DNA from: Rhodobiaceae bacterium
Lineage (GTDB): Bacteria > Pseudomonadota > Alphaproteobacteria > Rhizobiales > Tepidamorphaceae
Assembly (NCBI GenBank): GCA_020637855.1
Contig: JACKJR010000005.1
Span: 102,550 to 166,549, forward strand
Length of the DNA: 64,000 bases
Direction of reading: 5' to 3'
A program made the position numbers and the translations under genes. This document shows, piece after piece, positions 43,779 through 50,637 of the stretch. Positions within the stretch are counted from its first letter, which is position 1. Each line of letters begins with the position of its first letter. The notes under the pieces are model-generated. The model ran no database searches. It had not been told where the DNA came from and saw only the letters and a program-made list of their open reading frames with translations.

Positions 43779-45314
43779 ATGGACATGACGCGTTGGCTGA
43801 TCCGAGCGGCAGGAACCTGTCCGGACTGGCCTGCAGTGGCTCATGGCACGGCGGTCTTTCAGGATTTTGGCACGCTTGCAAACCGTGCCGCACGGTTCGC
43901 CGGCGGGTTGATCGCTGCCGGTCTGAAGCCTGGCGATCGCGTCATGATCGCGGCTGCAAACTGTCCGCAATATCTCGAGATGCTCTATGGCGTCTGGTGG
44001 GCCGGCTGTGCCGCCGTGCCTGCCAACGCCAAGCTGCATGGCGCGGAACTCGCTTTCATGATCGCCAATTCCGGCACGCGTGTCTGTTTCGCTGATGCAA
44101 AGCTCGCCGGCGCGATTGCCGCGGAATCCCCCGAAGGTCTGGAGCGCCTCATCGTTGTGGGCACTCCGGACTACGATGTCCTGTTCGCTGCCGATCCCGT
44201 CGGGGCGCATTTGGCGGGACCCGACGAAATGGCCTGGCTGTTCTATACATCCGGCACCACGGGGCGGCCCAAGGGCGCGATGCTGTCGCACCGAAACCTG
44301 CTGGCGATGACGCTTGCCTACCTGAGCGATGTCGATACGACAGGTCCCGGCGACCGCATCCTGCATGCCGCACCCATGAGCCACGGCTCCGGCCTCTATC
44401 TCATGGCCCATGTCGCGCGCTTCGGCGTCAATATCGTGCCGGAATCCGGGGGCTTCGAACCCGATGAGATCGCGCAGCTGACCCGCCACTGGCGGCGCAC
44501 GTCGATGTTTGCCGCCCCGACCATGATCAAGCGTATGGTCGCCTCCGATGCGGTCATCGAGCCCGAATCCCTGCGCACCATCATCTGGGGTGGCGCGCCA
44601 ATGTATGTCAGCGACGTCAAGCAGGCGCTCGACCGCTTCGGCCCGGTCTTCGCCCAGATTTACGGTCAGGGCGAAACACCGATGACGACCACTGTCTTGC
44701 CGAAACACATCATCGCCGACCGCAGCCATCCTCGCTGGGAGGAGCGCATTGGTTCCGCCGGTCACGTCAATCCGGTCGTTTCGGTGCAAGTCTTCGACGA
44801 GGACGACAAGCCGCTGCCCGCCGGAGAGATCGGCGAGATCGTCGTGCGCGGCGAAACGATGATGCTCGGTTACTGGAACAACCCGGAAGCAACGGCGGAA
44901 ACCCTGCGCGGCGGCTGGCTGCACACCGGCGATGTCGGCTCTTTCGATGGTGACGGGTTCCTGACCCTGCGCGACCGCTCCAAGGACATGATCATTTCCG
45001 GTGGTTCCAACATCTATCCGCGCGAGGTCGAGGAGGTGCTGCTAACGCACCCCGGTGTGCGCGAGGTCTCCGTCATCGGCCGCCCGCATGGCGACTGGGG
45101 CGAGGTCGTTGTCGCCTATATCGTTGGCGAGGCCGGCGAGGAAGATCTCGATGCGCTGTGCCTGTCGAAGATCGCCCGCTTCAAGCGGCCCAAGCATTAT
45201 ATGCATGTCGATGAACTGCCGAAGAACAATTACGGCAAGATACTCAAGACCGAACTGCGCGCCCGCGATGCGGAACGCGTACGGCGCGGGCATCACGATG
45301 GAGACGACACATGA
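43779..45314 (+). CDS. Acyl-CoA synthetase (AMP-forming, class I adenylate-forming)
   Basis: 511 residues. The ATP motif LFYTSGTTGRPKGAMLSH, then YGQGETPMT, GWLHTGDVG, the hinge region LRDRSKDMIISGGSNIYPREVEE and the C-terminal Lys in PKNNYGKILK are intact. It activates a carboxylic acid (fatty, aromatic or short branched; cannot be told) to its CoA thioester. The ATG at 43779 follows GGGGGAA. It overlaps the SDR gene by ATGA, so they act together. The pair separates maf from yacG, which are normally adjacent. Confidence 0.92.
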   Translation: MDMTRWLIRAAGTCPDWPAVAHGTAVFQDFGTLANRAARFAGGLIAAGLKPGDRVMIAAANCPQYLEMLYGVWWAGCAAVPANAKLHGAELAFMIANSGTRVCFADAKLAGAIAAESPEGLERLIVVGTPDYDVLFAADPVGAHLAGPDEMAWLFYTSGTTGRPKGAMLSHRNLLAMTLAYLSDVDTTGPGDRILHAAPMSHGSGLYLMAHVARFGVNIVPESGGFEPDEIAQLTRHWRRTSMFAAPTMIKRMVASDAVIEPESLRTIIWGGAPMYVSDVKQALDRFGPVFAQIYGQGETPMTTTVLPKHIIADRSHPRWEERIGSAGHVNPVVSVQVFDEDDKPLPAGEIGEIVVRGETMMLGYWNNPEATAETLRGGWLHTGDVGSFDGDGFLTLRDRSKDMIISGGSNIYPREVEEVLLTHPGVREVSVIGRPHGDWGEVVVAYIVGEAGEEDLDALCLSKIARFKRPKHYMHVDELPKNNYGKILKTELRARDAERVRRGHHDGDDT

Positions 45315-46117
45315 TCGGCAGGCTTGATGGCAAGGTGGCGCTGGTGGCGGGTGCCGGATCGATCGGTCCGGGCTGGGGCAACGGCAAGGCCGCGGCGGTG
45401 CTGTTCGCCCGCGAGGGAGCAGGCGTATGCTGCGCCGACATCAACCTTGATGCCGCCGAGGAGACCGCTGAGCTCATCCGTGGCGAGGGCGGCAAGGCGG
45501 TTGCGGTACAATGCGATGTCGCGGATGCGAAAAGCGTCGAAGCCATGGTCAAGGCCTGCATGCAAGCCTTCGCGACGATCGACATTCTCGACAACAATGT
45601 GGGATTGGCGCAGGTCGGCGGTGTCGTCGAACTGCCCGAGGCCGACTGGGACAGGGTTATGGACGTCAACCTGAAGGGCGCCTACCTCACCATGAAGCAC
45701 GTCATCCCGGTCATGGTGGAAAACGGCGGCGGATCGATCGTCAACATCTCCTCCATTGCAGGCATCCGCTACACCGGCGTGCCCTATGCCACCTATTACG
45801 CCTCCAAGGGCGCGCTCAATCACCTGACCCGCACCACTGCGGTCGAATATGCCTCACGCAAGGTCCGGGTGAACGCGGTCCTGCCCGGCCTGATGAAGAC
45901 GCCGATGGTGGAGAAGTCCGCCGGTCTCGCCGATGCCTATGCCGGTGGCGACGTCGAGGCGATGTGGGCGGCGCGCGACGCGCAGGTGCCCATGGGGCAC
46001 ATGGGCGATGCCTGGGATGTCGCTCACGCCGCGCTTTTCCTAGCCAGCGACGAATCGCGCTACGTGACGGGAATCGAGCTTGTTGTCGATGGCGGCATCA
46101 CGCTGAAGTACAGTTAG
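45311..46117 (+). CDS. SDR family oxidoreductase
   Basis: 268 residues, classical short-chain dehydrogenase. The nucleotide-binding loop VAGAGSIGPGWGNGKAA is longer than the standard TGxxxGIG and lacks that exact spacing. DNNVG, the catalytic Ser in IVNISSIAG and YATYYASKGA (Tyr/Lys) follow. Asp in CCADINLD after strand 2 favours NAD+. Coupled to the acyl-CoA synthetase, so it probably oxidises or reduces an intermediate of the same acid. Confidence 0.92.
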   Translation: MIGRLDGKVALVAGAGSIGPGWGNGKAAAVLFAREGAGVCCADINLDAAEETAELIRGEGGKAVAVQCDVADAKSVEAMVKACMQAFATIDILDNNVGLAQVGGVVELPEADWDRVMDVNLKGAYLTMKHVIPVMVENGGGSIVNISSIAGIRYTGVPYATYYASKGALNHLTRTTAVEYASRKVRVNAVLPGLMKTPMVEKSAGLADAYAGGDVEAMWAARDAQVPMGHMGDAWDVAHAALFLASDESRYVTGIELVVDGGITLKYS

Positions 46118-46133
46118 CAAGCCCAGGAGTTGA

Positions 46134-46170
46134 GCGGAAAACAAAACGATCCAGTGGTTCGTTTTGCCGC
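46134..46170. repeat. Intergenic palindrome after the SDR gene
   Basis: Arms GCGG...CAAAACGA and TCGTTTTG...CCGC around TCCAGTGGT. The stem CAAAACGA/TCGTTTTG is perfect. Elements centred on ATCCAGTGG are frequent between genes in Hyphomicrobiales. It could serve as a bidirectional stop; no other copy was seen in the window. Confidence 0.55.
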
Positions 46171-46267
46171 GAAACGGGAAACGGGTTCCTGGTCGCAATT
46201 GCGGAAAACAAAAGTTGCGCTGCTTGCATAGCCGCAATTTCGGATTCCCCATGATGAAAGGCGGCTC

Positions 46268-46522
46268 ATGCCGGCCAATGACAATACGCCCCGCAAAGAG
46301 ACATCGGGAAGCAAGCAGCCTTCGGCTTTGGCAAAATGCCCGATCTGCGGCAAGCCTCGTGATGCGGAATACCGCCCTTTCTGTTCGCGCCGCTGCGCCG
46401 ATGTCGACCTGAACCGCTGGCTGAGCGGTTCGTACGCCATTCCTGCGGCGGAAGAAGAGCCCGGCGAAGCGGACATGCGGACCGGCATGAATAGCGGCCG
46501 TGACGAAGATGGGGAAAACTGA
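46268..46522 (+). CDS. yacG: DNA gyrase inhibitor YacG
   Basis: 84 residues. A four-Cys zinc finger, CPICGK (Cys24, Cys27) and FCSRRCADVDLNRWL (Cys39, Cys43), is the YacG signature; the acidic tail is longer than usual. It binds GyrB and limits supercoiling. It stands just before tRNA-Phe in the usual rhizobial order. Confidence 0.93.
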   Translation: MPANDNTPRKETSGSKQPSALAKCPICGKPRDAEYRPFCSRRCADVDLNRWLSGSYAIPAAEEEPGEADMRTGMNSGRDEDGEN

Positions 46523-46636
46523 CCAAAATCTGTGCCGCGCGCCTATGGACATGCAAGGTGCGCTTATCTATAACCCGCGGGCCTTCCGGCGCTTTTCAAG
46601 TGCCAACAGCCGGCGACATGCACGGCTAGGCCGGAT

Positions 46637-46712
46637 GCCCAGGTAGCTCAGTTGGTAGAGCATGCGACTGAAAATCGCAGTGTCGGTGGTTCGATTCCGC
46701 CCCTGGGCACCA
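46637..46712 (+). tRNA. tRNA-Phe (anticodon GAA), insertion site of the element
   Basis: Acceptor stem GCCCAGG/CCTGGGC, D-arm TAGCTCAGTTGGTAGAGCA, anticodon stem TGCGA/TCGCA with loop CTGAAAA (GAA, Phe), T-arm GGTTCGATTCC, encoded CCA. The gene is complete. A tyrosine integrase starts 164 bases downstream in the same direction, so the 3' half of this tRNA is very likely the attachment core. Confidence 0.96.
46690..46712 (+). other. Probable attL core in the 3' end of tRNA-Phe
   Basis: P4-type integrases usually recombine within the T-arm and acceptor stem of a tRNA gene, leaving a copy at the far end of the element. No second copy of TTCGATTCCGCCCCTGGGCA was noticed to base 64000, so the right end should lie beyond the window. 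Exact borders are inferred. Confidence 0.4.
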
Positions 46713-46875
46713 TCACCTCTTCTCATAGTTGAATATAGCCTATCAAAAATCCAATAAAAACAATGGATTAGATGGGGCGCGCTGCTCATAGCAGAACATG
46801 GCGATCCCTTGTTTCTCGCGCGAAAATGGGTAAAACTGCGATAAAGCGAAGTTACCCACAGAGGCTTTACCCGCA

Positions 46876-48057
46876 ATGGCGCTCTCTGATTTCGCGATTC
46901 GCAAAGCCAAACCGAAAGAAAAGCCATATCGGATGGCCGATGGCGATGGCTTGCATCTTCTCGTGCAGCCGCATGGATCGAAGTCCTGGCAGATGCGCTA
47001 CCGCTTTCGGGGCAAGGAAAATGTGCTGTCTTTCGGGAGATATCCGATCGTCACACTGGCCGAAGCGCGCGAGAAGAAGAATGCCGCAAGGAAGTTGCTA
47101 TCCAACGGCATTGACCCGGCTGTCCAGCGCAAGCTTGATCGGATTGAAGCAGAACACGCTGCAAGACAGACCTTTGGATTGATTGCCGACGAATATCTGG
47201 AACGGATGAAAGCGACCGGAGCAGCGGAAGCGACACTGACAAAGACGCGATGGCTTTTAAAAGATCTGGCTTCGTCAATTTGTGATCGACCTATCCGGGA
47301 TATCCATGCAGCGGAAATTCTCCACCTTTTGCAGAAGATCGAAAAAAGTGGCCGGCGTGAAACGGCTCGCCGGCTGCGTGGCGTGATTGGAACGGTGTTC
47401 CGCCATGCCATCGTAACGTTGCGTGCCGACACCGATCCCACTGTACTGCTGCGTGGTGCTCTTATGGCGCCCAAGGTTACCGGCCGCGCAGCAATCATCG
47501 ACGAGCAGGAGTTCGGCAAACTCATACAGGCGATCGATAACTACGACGGTTGGCCGACGATCAGGGCGGCCTTGAAATTCCTGATCCTGACCTGTGTGCG
47601 TCCTGGGGAAGTGCGCGGAGCGGTTCGTTCGGAATTCGATCTTGATCAGGCTATGTGGCGCATCCCGGCTGAACGCATGAAGATGCGCCAGCCTCATGAT
47701 GTGCCCTTGTCCAAACAGGCGCTCGCCGTGCTCAGGGATATTTGGCCGCTGTCCGAGGGAGGGGAATTGGTGTTCCCTTCGATACGGTCAAGGCATCGAC
47801 CGCTTTCGGAAAACGCCTTTAATTCAGCTATGCGCCGCATGGGATATGGCCAGGATGAAGTCACCGCCCATGGGTTTAGAGTGACGGCGAGTTCGATTCT
47901 AAATTCACGGGGTTACGATCCTGACGTCATCGAAGCCGTCTTGGCGCACCAAGATAGGAACGCCATCCGTCGCACTTACAATCGTGCGACATATTGGAAC
48001 CAACGTGTAGTGCTCATGCAGCAGTGGGCTGATTTATTAAATGCGTTTAATGACTAA
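46876..48057 (+). CDS. P4-type tyrosine recombinase (site-specific integrase)
   Basis: 393 residues. An N-terminal DUF4102 arm-binding domain (ALSDFAIRKAKPKEKPYRMADG, SFGRYPIVTLAEAREK), a core-binding helix domain (about 95-185), and the catalytic domain: Arg in TCVRPGEVRG, HGFR, LAHQD and Tyr in YNRATYW. It drives integration and excision at tRNA-Phe. The stop codon overlaps that of the convergent repressor gene by two bases, so both end at the same point. Confidence 0.95.
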   Translation: MALSDFAIRKAKPKEKPYRMADGDGLHLLVQPHGSKSWQMRYRFRGKENVLSFGRYPIVTLAEAREKKNAARKLLSNGIDPAVQRKLDRIEAEHAARQTFGLIADEYLERMKATGAAEATLTKTRWLLKDLASSICDRPIRDIHAAEILHLLQKIEKSGRRETARRLRGVIGTVFRHAIVTLRADTDPTVLLRGALMAPKVTGRAAIIDEQEFGKLIQAIDNYDGWPTIRAALKFLILTCVRPGEVRGAVRSEFDLDQAMWRIPAERMKMRQPHDVPLSKQALAVLRDIWPLSEGGELVFPSIRSRHRPLSENAFNSAMRRMGYGQDEVTAHGFRVTASSILNSRGYDPDVIEAVLAHQDRNAIRRTYNRATYWNQRVVLMQQWADLLNAFND

Positions 48058-48746
48058 TAGGTTTCTGTTTTTCTTCTTTCTAGAAGTAGACGCTTTTCAT
48101 CATCCATTATTTTATTTACTATCCTTATGTATTCATTGTACGAGCTAGATTCTGTTTTTACCCATATATTTTTTGAGAAAGCAATTTCATTGATTCTTTC
48201 TGAATCAACCCATGTACATATTCCCTCGAACCAATCCCCTAATTCCTTCTCACCAAGATGAAATAAACCAAGGCCGACGGTACTATCTCGATTTGGAACC
48301 CAATATTTTCCAGAAATTATTTTATCAACAACGGTGCCTTCCATTTCAAAATCTTCACCAATTCCATCTGCGGCTCGATCATATATTCCTGATATTTTAG
48401 AGCCCGATTGCTTAACAATCAAAGTCTCGCGTACAACTGTCGGGCCAGTGTCTCTCGGATCGTGAACAAAAAACGCATGCCATATGCCCTCTAGCTGCAA
48501 GGAACGATCAGACCGGGGAGCCTTTTGTTCTAGTAAAATGTATCGGTCGGGCGCTTGTCCAAGCGCTATCGCGATAGCCTGTGCGCTGGATTTTTCTAAA
48601 CGGTTTTTTCCAGAAAGTGCTCTCTGCACCGTGCTGCGTCCAAAACTTCCTTTGCCCGCAGACAACAGCGATTCCCACGTATATTGCCCAGCATCCATAT
48701 CGGCACGAAGCAAATCAGTGTCAAAGTCGCATTTGTCAGTTTTCAT
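48054..48746 (-). CDS. HTH-type regulator with sensory C-terminal domain
   Basis: 230 residues. The N-terminal part (FGRSTVQRALSGKNRLEKSSAQAIAIALG) reads as a lambda-repressor-like helix-turn-helix. The C-terminal part is beta-rich (LQLEGIWHAFFVHDP, KISGIYDRAADG, GLGLFHLGEKE) with no LexA-type protease motif seen. AT-rich compared with the chromosome. Directly upstream of its start lie tandem hexamer repeats and the Cys-rich peptide unit. Probably the control gene of the element; what it senses is unknown. Confidence 0.68.
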   Translation of the reverse strand: MKTDKCDFDTDLLRADMDAGQYTWESLLSAGKGSFGRSTVQRALSGKNRLEKSSAQAIAIALGQAPDRYILLEQKAPRSDRSLQLEGIWHAFFVHDPRDTGPTVVRETLIVKQSGSKISGIYDRAADGIGEDFEMEGTVVDKIISGKYWVPNRDSTVGLGLFHLGEKELGDWFEGICTWVDSERINEIAFSKNIWVKTESSSYNEYIRIVNKIMDDEKRLLLERRKTETY

Positions 48747-48760
48747 TTAGGTCCCTCCAT

Positions 48761-48825
48761 CCTGAACCTGAACCTGAACCTGAACCTGAACCTAGAGCTG
48801 AACCTAGAGCTGAACCTAGAGCTGG
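48761..48825. repeat. Tandem CCTGAA hexamers and CCTAGAGCTGAA dodecamers
   Basis: Five head-to-tail CCTGAA units (48761-48790) run straight into two full CCTAGAGCTGAA units and a partial third (48791-48825). The dodecamer equals a hexamer with CTAGAG inserted, and it contains AGAGCT. TTCCAATTGG follows. They lie 15 bases upstream of the regulator start on its minus strand, a place fit for an operator or a slippage array. Confidence 0.85.
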
Positions 48826-48952
48826 TTCCAATTGGTTCTAAGTGGATCGATACGTCCTTATTGCAAAGGAGTAGATTCGCAATTGCCTCGTTTCTTTATC
48901 GGTGGAGACGAAGCAAAAGTGAAGCTCCCGAAATGTAGATTCGGGCCAATAT

Positions 48953-49200
48953 AGGAGGGAAGTATATACTATGCTTGAACACATCTATGATAAGCCGCTG
49001 AACGTTGATCTCCCGGACTCGTCGAGTTTCGATGAGAATTACCCGCTACAGTTTTCGGTCACGGATATGTTTTGCGCCGGTGGCGATAGCTGTGACGGAG
49101 ATGGGAGTTGTGGTAACGGCCAGAGTGACAGCATTGGTTGCGGGCACTAACCAAGAATCGGAAGTAAAATGTAGCGCCGCCTATGAGTTGGGCGGCGCTA
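48953..49200 (+). promoter_or_regulatory. Self-contained small transcription unit (ribosome site to terminator)
   Basis: AGGAGGG at 48953-48959 stands 11 bases before ATG 48971. The only open frame of the unit ends at 49150, and a hairpin with arms TAGCGCCGCC / GGCGGCGCTA (49172-49181, 49191-49200) follows, then TATTTTT. A dedicated ribosome site and terminator around one short frame argue that the frame is real. Confidence 0.75.
48971..49150 (+). CDS. 59-residue Cys/Gly/Ser-rich peptide, candidate RiPP precursor
   Basis: Unrecognised peptide. The first 33 residues are leader-like (MLEHIYDKPLNVDLPD, then ENYPLQFSVTDM). The last 25 are rich in Gly, Ser, Asp and contain four Cys at 35, 41, 47 and 57, spaced CX5CX5CX9C, ending in CGH. 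This division into an acidic, ordered leader and a small-residue Cys core, with the own ribosome site and terminator, is typical of precursors modified by radical SAM or other enzymes. No modifying enzyme is adjacent; the nearest radical SAM gene is about 14.5 kb away at the window end. A small metal-binding protein is the other possibility. Confidence 0.6.
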   Translation: MLEHIYDKPLNVDLPDSSSFDENYPLQFSVTDMFCAGGDSCDGDGSCGNGQSDSIGCGH

Positions 49201-49207
49201 TATTTTT
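49172..49207 (+). terminator. Rho-independent terminator of the small peptide unit
   Basis: Ten-base perfect arms TAGCGCCGCC and GGCGGCGCTA with a nine-base loop (TATGAGTTG), then TATTTTT. It lies 21 bases after the peptide stop. Confidence 0.88.
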
Positions 49208-49239
49208 GGTAATAATACTTAGAGGCACACTTTCGGTTA

Positions 49240-49497
49240 TCAGCGGCGACGAGAGGGTCGGGATTTAATCCCATTTTGCTTCGCATTAGTCTGATCAACG
49301 TATTCCGTATCTTCGCCGATTTCTCTACATACTATTTTCCCGTCCAACGGGAAGGCCTGGAGCATGATGTTGAATCCGCCACCGTCCTTGTGCGGGAAAG
49401 CGAGGCCAACATTCAGCCAGTAGTCGTCCTGGCCGTCTCGGCGGATCACCGAGTAAGCGCGATGGGTCGGTTGGCGAGGTTGGTCCTTGTCCGACAT
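49240..49497 (-). CDS. Small hypothetical protein of mobile elements
   Basis: 85 residues: HRAYSVIRRDGQDDYWLNVGLAFPHKDGGGFNIMLQAFPLDGKIVCRE in outline, a compact domain often met on alphaproteobacterial plasmids and integrative elements, function unknown. The N terminus is polar (SDKDQPRQPTH). AGGAGGACAT just upstream of the ATG is a good ribosome site. It stands ahead of no obvious operon; the replication-relaxation gene on the same strand lies 170 bases upstream. Confidence 0.7.
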   Translation of the reverse strand: MSDKDQPRQPTHRAYSVIRRDGQDDYWLNVGLAFPHKDGGGFNIMLQAFPLDGKIVCREIGEDTEYVDQTNAKQNGIKSRPSRRR

Positions 49498-49666
49498 CGG
49501 ATGTCCTCCTGAAAGAGCATTGCGTTACCTGCACGGGCAGGCGTCCAGAGGATGTCGGGGCGTCTACCAGCGAGGGGTGCGTTGCTTGGAGGAGTGAGTC
49601 TGGGTTCACGGTACGCGTGATTTAGCGACCGTCAAGTGATCGGAAAGCTGCGCGATGCAAACAGCG

Positions 49667-50617
49667 CTATGTCAAGGCAACGGCGCAATCCGTGCCATCG
49701 CGCCAAAGAAACGAGATCGGATCGGCGCTTGAGAGGTCTTCTCGGGAGGCAAATAAGAAAAGCGATGCGCCGGAACTACGCGGCACATGGATATTGCGCA
49801 AAGCTTGGCGCATGGACGAGAGGCGATGATCGTCCGTCGTGACCGTTAGGACACGGAAGGCCTTCCAGCCGAACTGTCGTTCATGCGCTTTTGACGCTTG
49901 TGCAGATAGGTAAGCGCGCATCTTCCGTTCAAAGCTGGTCTGGCGAATATCGCTGCGCGTGACGGGCATCGTCCCACGGTCGATTTCAACCATGAAGCAT
50001 CGCTTCGATCCGTCCGGGAAACGCAATCCGAACACGAGATCTGGCACAATTCCAACATCGTGCAATGACCCTTTGGAAGAAACCTGGACATTGAGCTTGA
50101 AGGGATTGCCGTCCGGGATCCTTTGATCCGGAAATTCGGCGATTAGTTCATCGGGATGGATCAAACGGACATCCTCGCGGCCGTTCATGGCTACCTGCAG
50201 ACTGACATAGAAATCGATGATTTCCAGTTGATGCTCGATGAATGGGCGTCCGGCCTGCCGGTTCTTGCGGCTCCACTCGACATTGGCAAAACCGGTGCCG
50301 TCACGTTCGATCAGCAGGCGGGCGCCGCGATCGGCAAGCGCATAGACCATCGGTGCCGAGCCGGCGCTCGGATAATAGTCGAGTTGGGCACGTGGCCGAT
50401 CGACATATCCGGCATGGAACAGCTTGCGCAGCCGGTCGTTGGTTCGGTCGATCGATCGCCCGATCAGGACGGCGATATGCGTCGATCGCAGGAACCGATG
50501 ACGAGCGAGCATACGGACGATGGTCGTATCATCTTCGGTCAGACGGAATGGCAACGGTTCTGACGATCTGCGGAACCGTGGGCGCCGGTTCTTGGTCTTT
50601 GGAGCTGTCGCGTCCAT
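49667..50617 (-). CDS. Replication-relaxation family protein
   Basis: 316 residues. The N-terminal winged helix (LTEDDTTIVRMLARHRFLRSTHIAVLIGRS, RTNDRLRKLFHAGYVDR) and the following nuclease-like or ligand domain (IVPDLVFGLRF, FMVEIDRGTMPV) match the Replic_Relax family seen on mobilisable elements, where such proteins affect plasmid replication or transfer. It is 20 bases downstream of the large VirD4-like ATPase gene, in one operon. Confidence 0.83.
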   Translation of the reverse strand: MDATAPKTKNRRPRFRRSSEPLPFRLTEDDTTIVRMLARHRFLRSTHIAVLIGRSIDRTNDRLRKLFHAGYVDRPRAQLDYYPSAGSAPMVYALADRGARLLIERDGTGFANVEWSRKNRQAGRPFIEHQLEIIDFYVSLQVAMNGREDVRLIHPDELIAEFPDQRIPDGNPFKLNVQVSSKGSLHDVGIVPDLVFGLRFPDGSKRCFMVEIDRGTMPVTRSDIRQTSFERKMRAYLSAQASKAHERQFGWKAFRVLTVTTDDHRLSSMRQALRNIHVPRSSGASLFLFASREDLSSADPISFLWRDGTDCAVALT

Positions 50618-50637
50618 AGCGTCATTCTACCATGTCA

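Noticed and set aside
48761..48825. CRISPR array
   Set aside because: Units are 6 and 12 bases and directly abutting, without spacers; no cas genes in the window.
48581..48938. Forward frames giving a Pro-Glu / Arg-Ala-Glu-Pro repeat protein
   Set aside because: They arise only from reading the hexamer array and lie antisense to the regulator start; no ribosome site, no domain, and the two frames contradict each other.
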